Positions 4,707 through 5,096 of a stretch of 5,096 bases of DNA are shown here, in pieces. Each line of letters opens with the position of its first letter. Position 1 is the stretch's first letter. The position numbers were made by a program, and so were the translations under genes. This stretch comes from Pseudomonadota bacterium (GTDB lineage Bacteria > Pseudomonadota > Gammaproteobacteria > Burkholderiales > Burkholderiaceae_B), in the NCBI GenBank assembly GCA_023427085.1, contig JAEZBO010000047.1, positions 1-5,096 on the forward strand. The letters are read 5' to 3'. Below the pieces are notes generated by a model. It was not told the origin of the DNA and made no database searches. It worked only from the letters and a program-made list of their open reading frames with translations.

Positions 4707-5096
4707 CTAGGTATCGCGGGGACGATCTGGCGGCGCCGCGCGGCGCCGCCATGACCGGTAGGCCACCACCAGCGCGGCGATCGCGGCGATGGCGGCAAAA
4801 CTGAACCACTGCAAGGCGTAGCCGACGTTCTTGTCGGCGTCCACCGACGGCTCGGGCCAGCGCTGCGCCAGGCCCTCGCCGGCCGGCGGATCGGTCTGCA
4901 TCAGCACCGCCGGCAGCAGCCGCAGGCCGGCGGCCTGCGCCAGCGCGTCGAGATCCAGGTTCTGCACGCGCGGCGTGGCGGTGGCCGCGGCGGCCGGCCA
5001 GCCTGGCGGCAGGGTGTTGTCGGTGCCGGGCAACTCGAACATGCGCGGCACCCGCGGCGCCAGTTCGCCCGCCACGGTCTGCTCGCCCCGCGGCGC
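4707..5096 (-). CDS. surf1: SURF1 family cytochrome oxidase assembly protein, C-terminal part (cut by right window edge)
   Basis: The last 129 residues of the protein are visible and the frame stays open to the window edge, so the true start and first membrane helix lie outside. The visible part begins APRGEQTVAGELAPRVPRMF. It continues through LPAVLMQTDPPAGEGLAQRWPEP and ends with KNVGYALQWFSFAAIAA, a C-terminal membrane helix and an Arg-rich cytoplasmic tail. The GYAxQWF motif entering the second membrane helix is the C-terminal signature of SURF1/Shy1 proteins. In this family the protein binds heme a and helps insert it into oxidase subunit I. It leads the visible part of the cluster, 23 bases before the SCO-like gene. 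The GTG at 5075 is an internal Val codon, since homologous sequence continues upstream of it. The residue before VGY is Asn where many family members have His. That is an observation only, made without an alignment. Confidence 0.93.
   Translation of the reverse strand, partial: APRGEQTVAGELAPRVPRMFELPGTDNTLPPGWPAAAATATPRVQNLDLDALAQAAGLRLLPAVLMQTDPPAGEGLAQRWPEPSVDADKNVGYALQWFSFAAIAAIAALVVAYRSWRRRAAPPDRPRDT

Noticed and set aside
4684..4809. Upstream extension of the SCO-like gene
   Set aside because: It overlaps the end of surf1 and encodes an Arg-rich stretch unrelated to the membrane-anchor layout. The ATG at 4683 directly precedes a sensible N-terminus and membrane helix.

Overview
The window is a high-GC chromosomal segment, about two-thirds G+C by eye, from a betaproteobacterium. 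The gene content and protein style (a PhaM-type regulator, a DUF3717 protein, and a surf1–ctaA–ctaB–sco cluster) point to Burkholderiales, most likely Alcaligenaceae such as Bordetella or Achromobacter. The genus is inferred from protein resemblance and is not proven. No mobile elements, CRISPR arrays, tRNAs or rRNAs are visible. The region looks like vertically inherited core genome.

Right-hand part, all on the minus strand and read from 5096 down to 1408: the C-terminal part of SURF1 (cut by the window edge), a membrane-anchored SCO/thioredoxin-like protein, heme A synthase (ctaA), heme O synthase (ctaB/cyoE) and a SCO1/SenC lipoprotein. Gaps are 23, 49, 9 and 56 bases with no obvious internal terminator or promoter, so this is very probably one transcription unit. 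It is the accessory half of an aa3-type cytochrome c oxidase operon. CtaB farnesylates heme b to heme o, CtaA oxidises heme o to heme a, SURF1 assists heme a insertion into subunit I, and the SCO protein prepares or metallates the CuA site of subunit II. The structural genes (ctaC, ctaD, ctaE and others) are expected beyond the right edge.

Middle: a short DUF3717 gene (1157-1381, plus strand) converges on sco. Its stop codon lies in the loop of a perfect 8-bp GC hairpin within the 26-base convergent gap. Between it and the next minus-strand gene is a 131-base divergent intergenic region that holds two imperfect dyads, one with 13-bp arms and one with 9-bp arms.

Left-hand part, minus strand: a membrane-anchored glycine-zipper protein (423-1025), followed 28 bases downstream by the N-terminal part of a PhaM-family polyhydroxyalkanoate granule regulator that runs off the left edge. 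These two may be co-transcribed.

No clearly new biological system was found. The points most worth a second look are the SCO-like paralog that keeps CxxxC but lacks the copper-binding histidine, the two dyads in the divergent promoter region, and the stop-codon-in-loop hairpin between the convergent genes.
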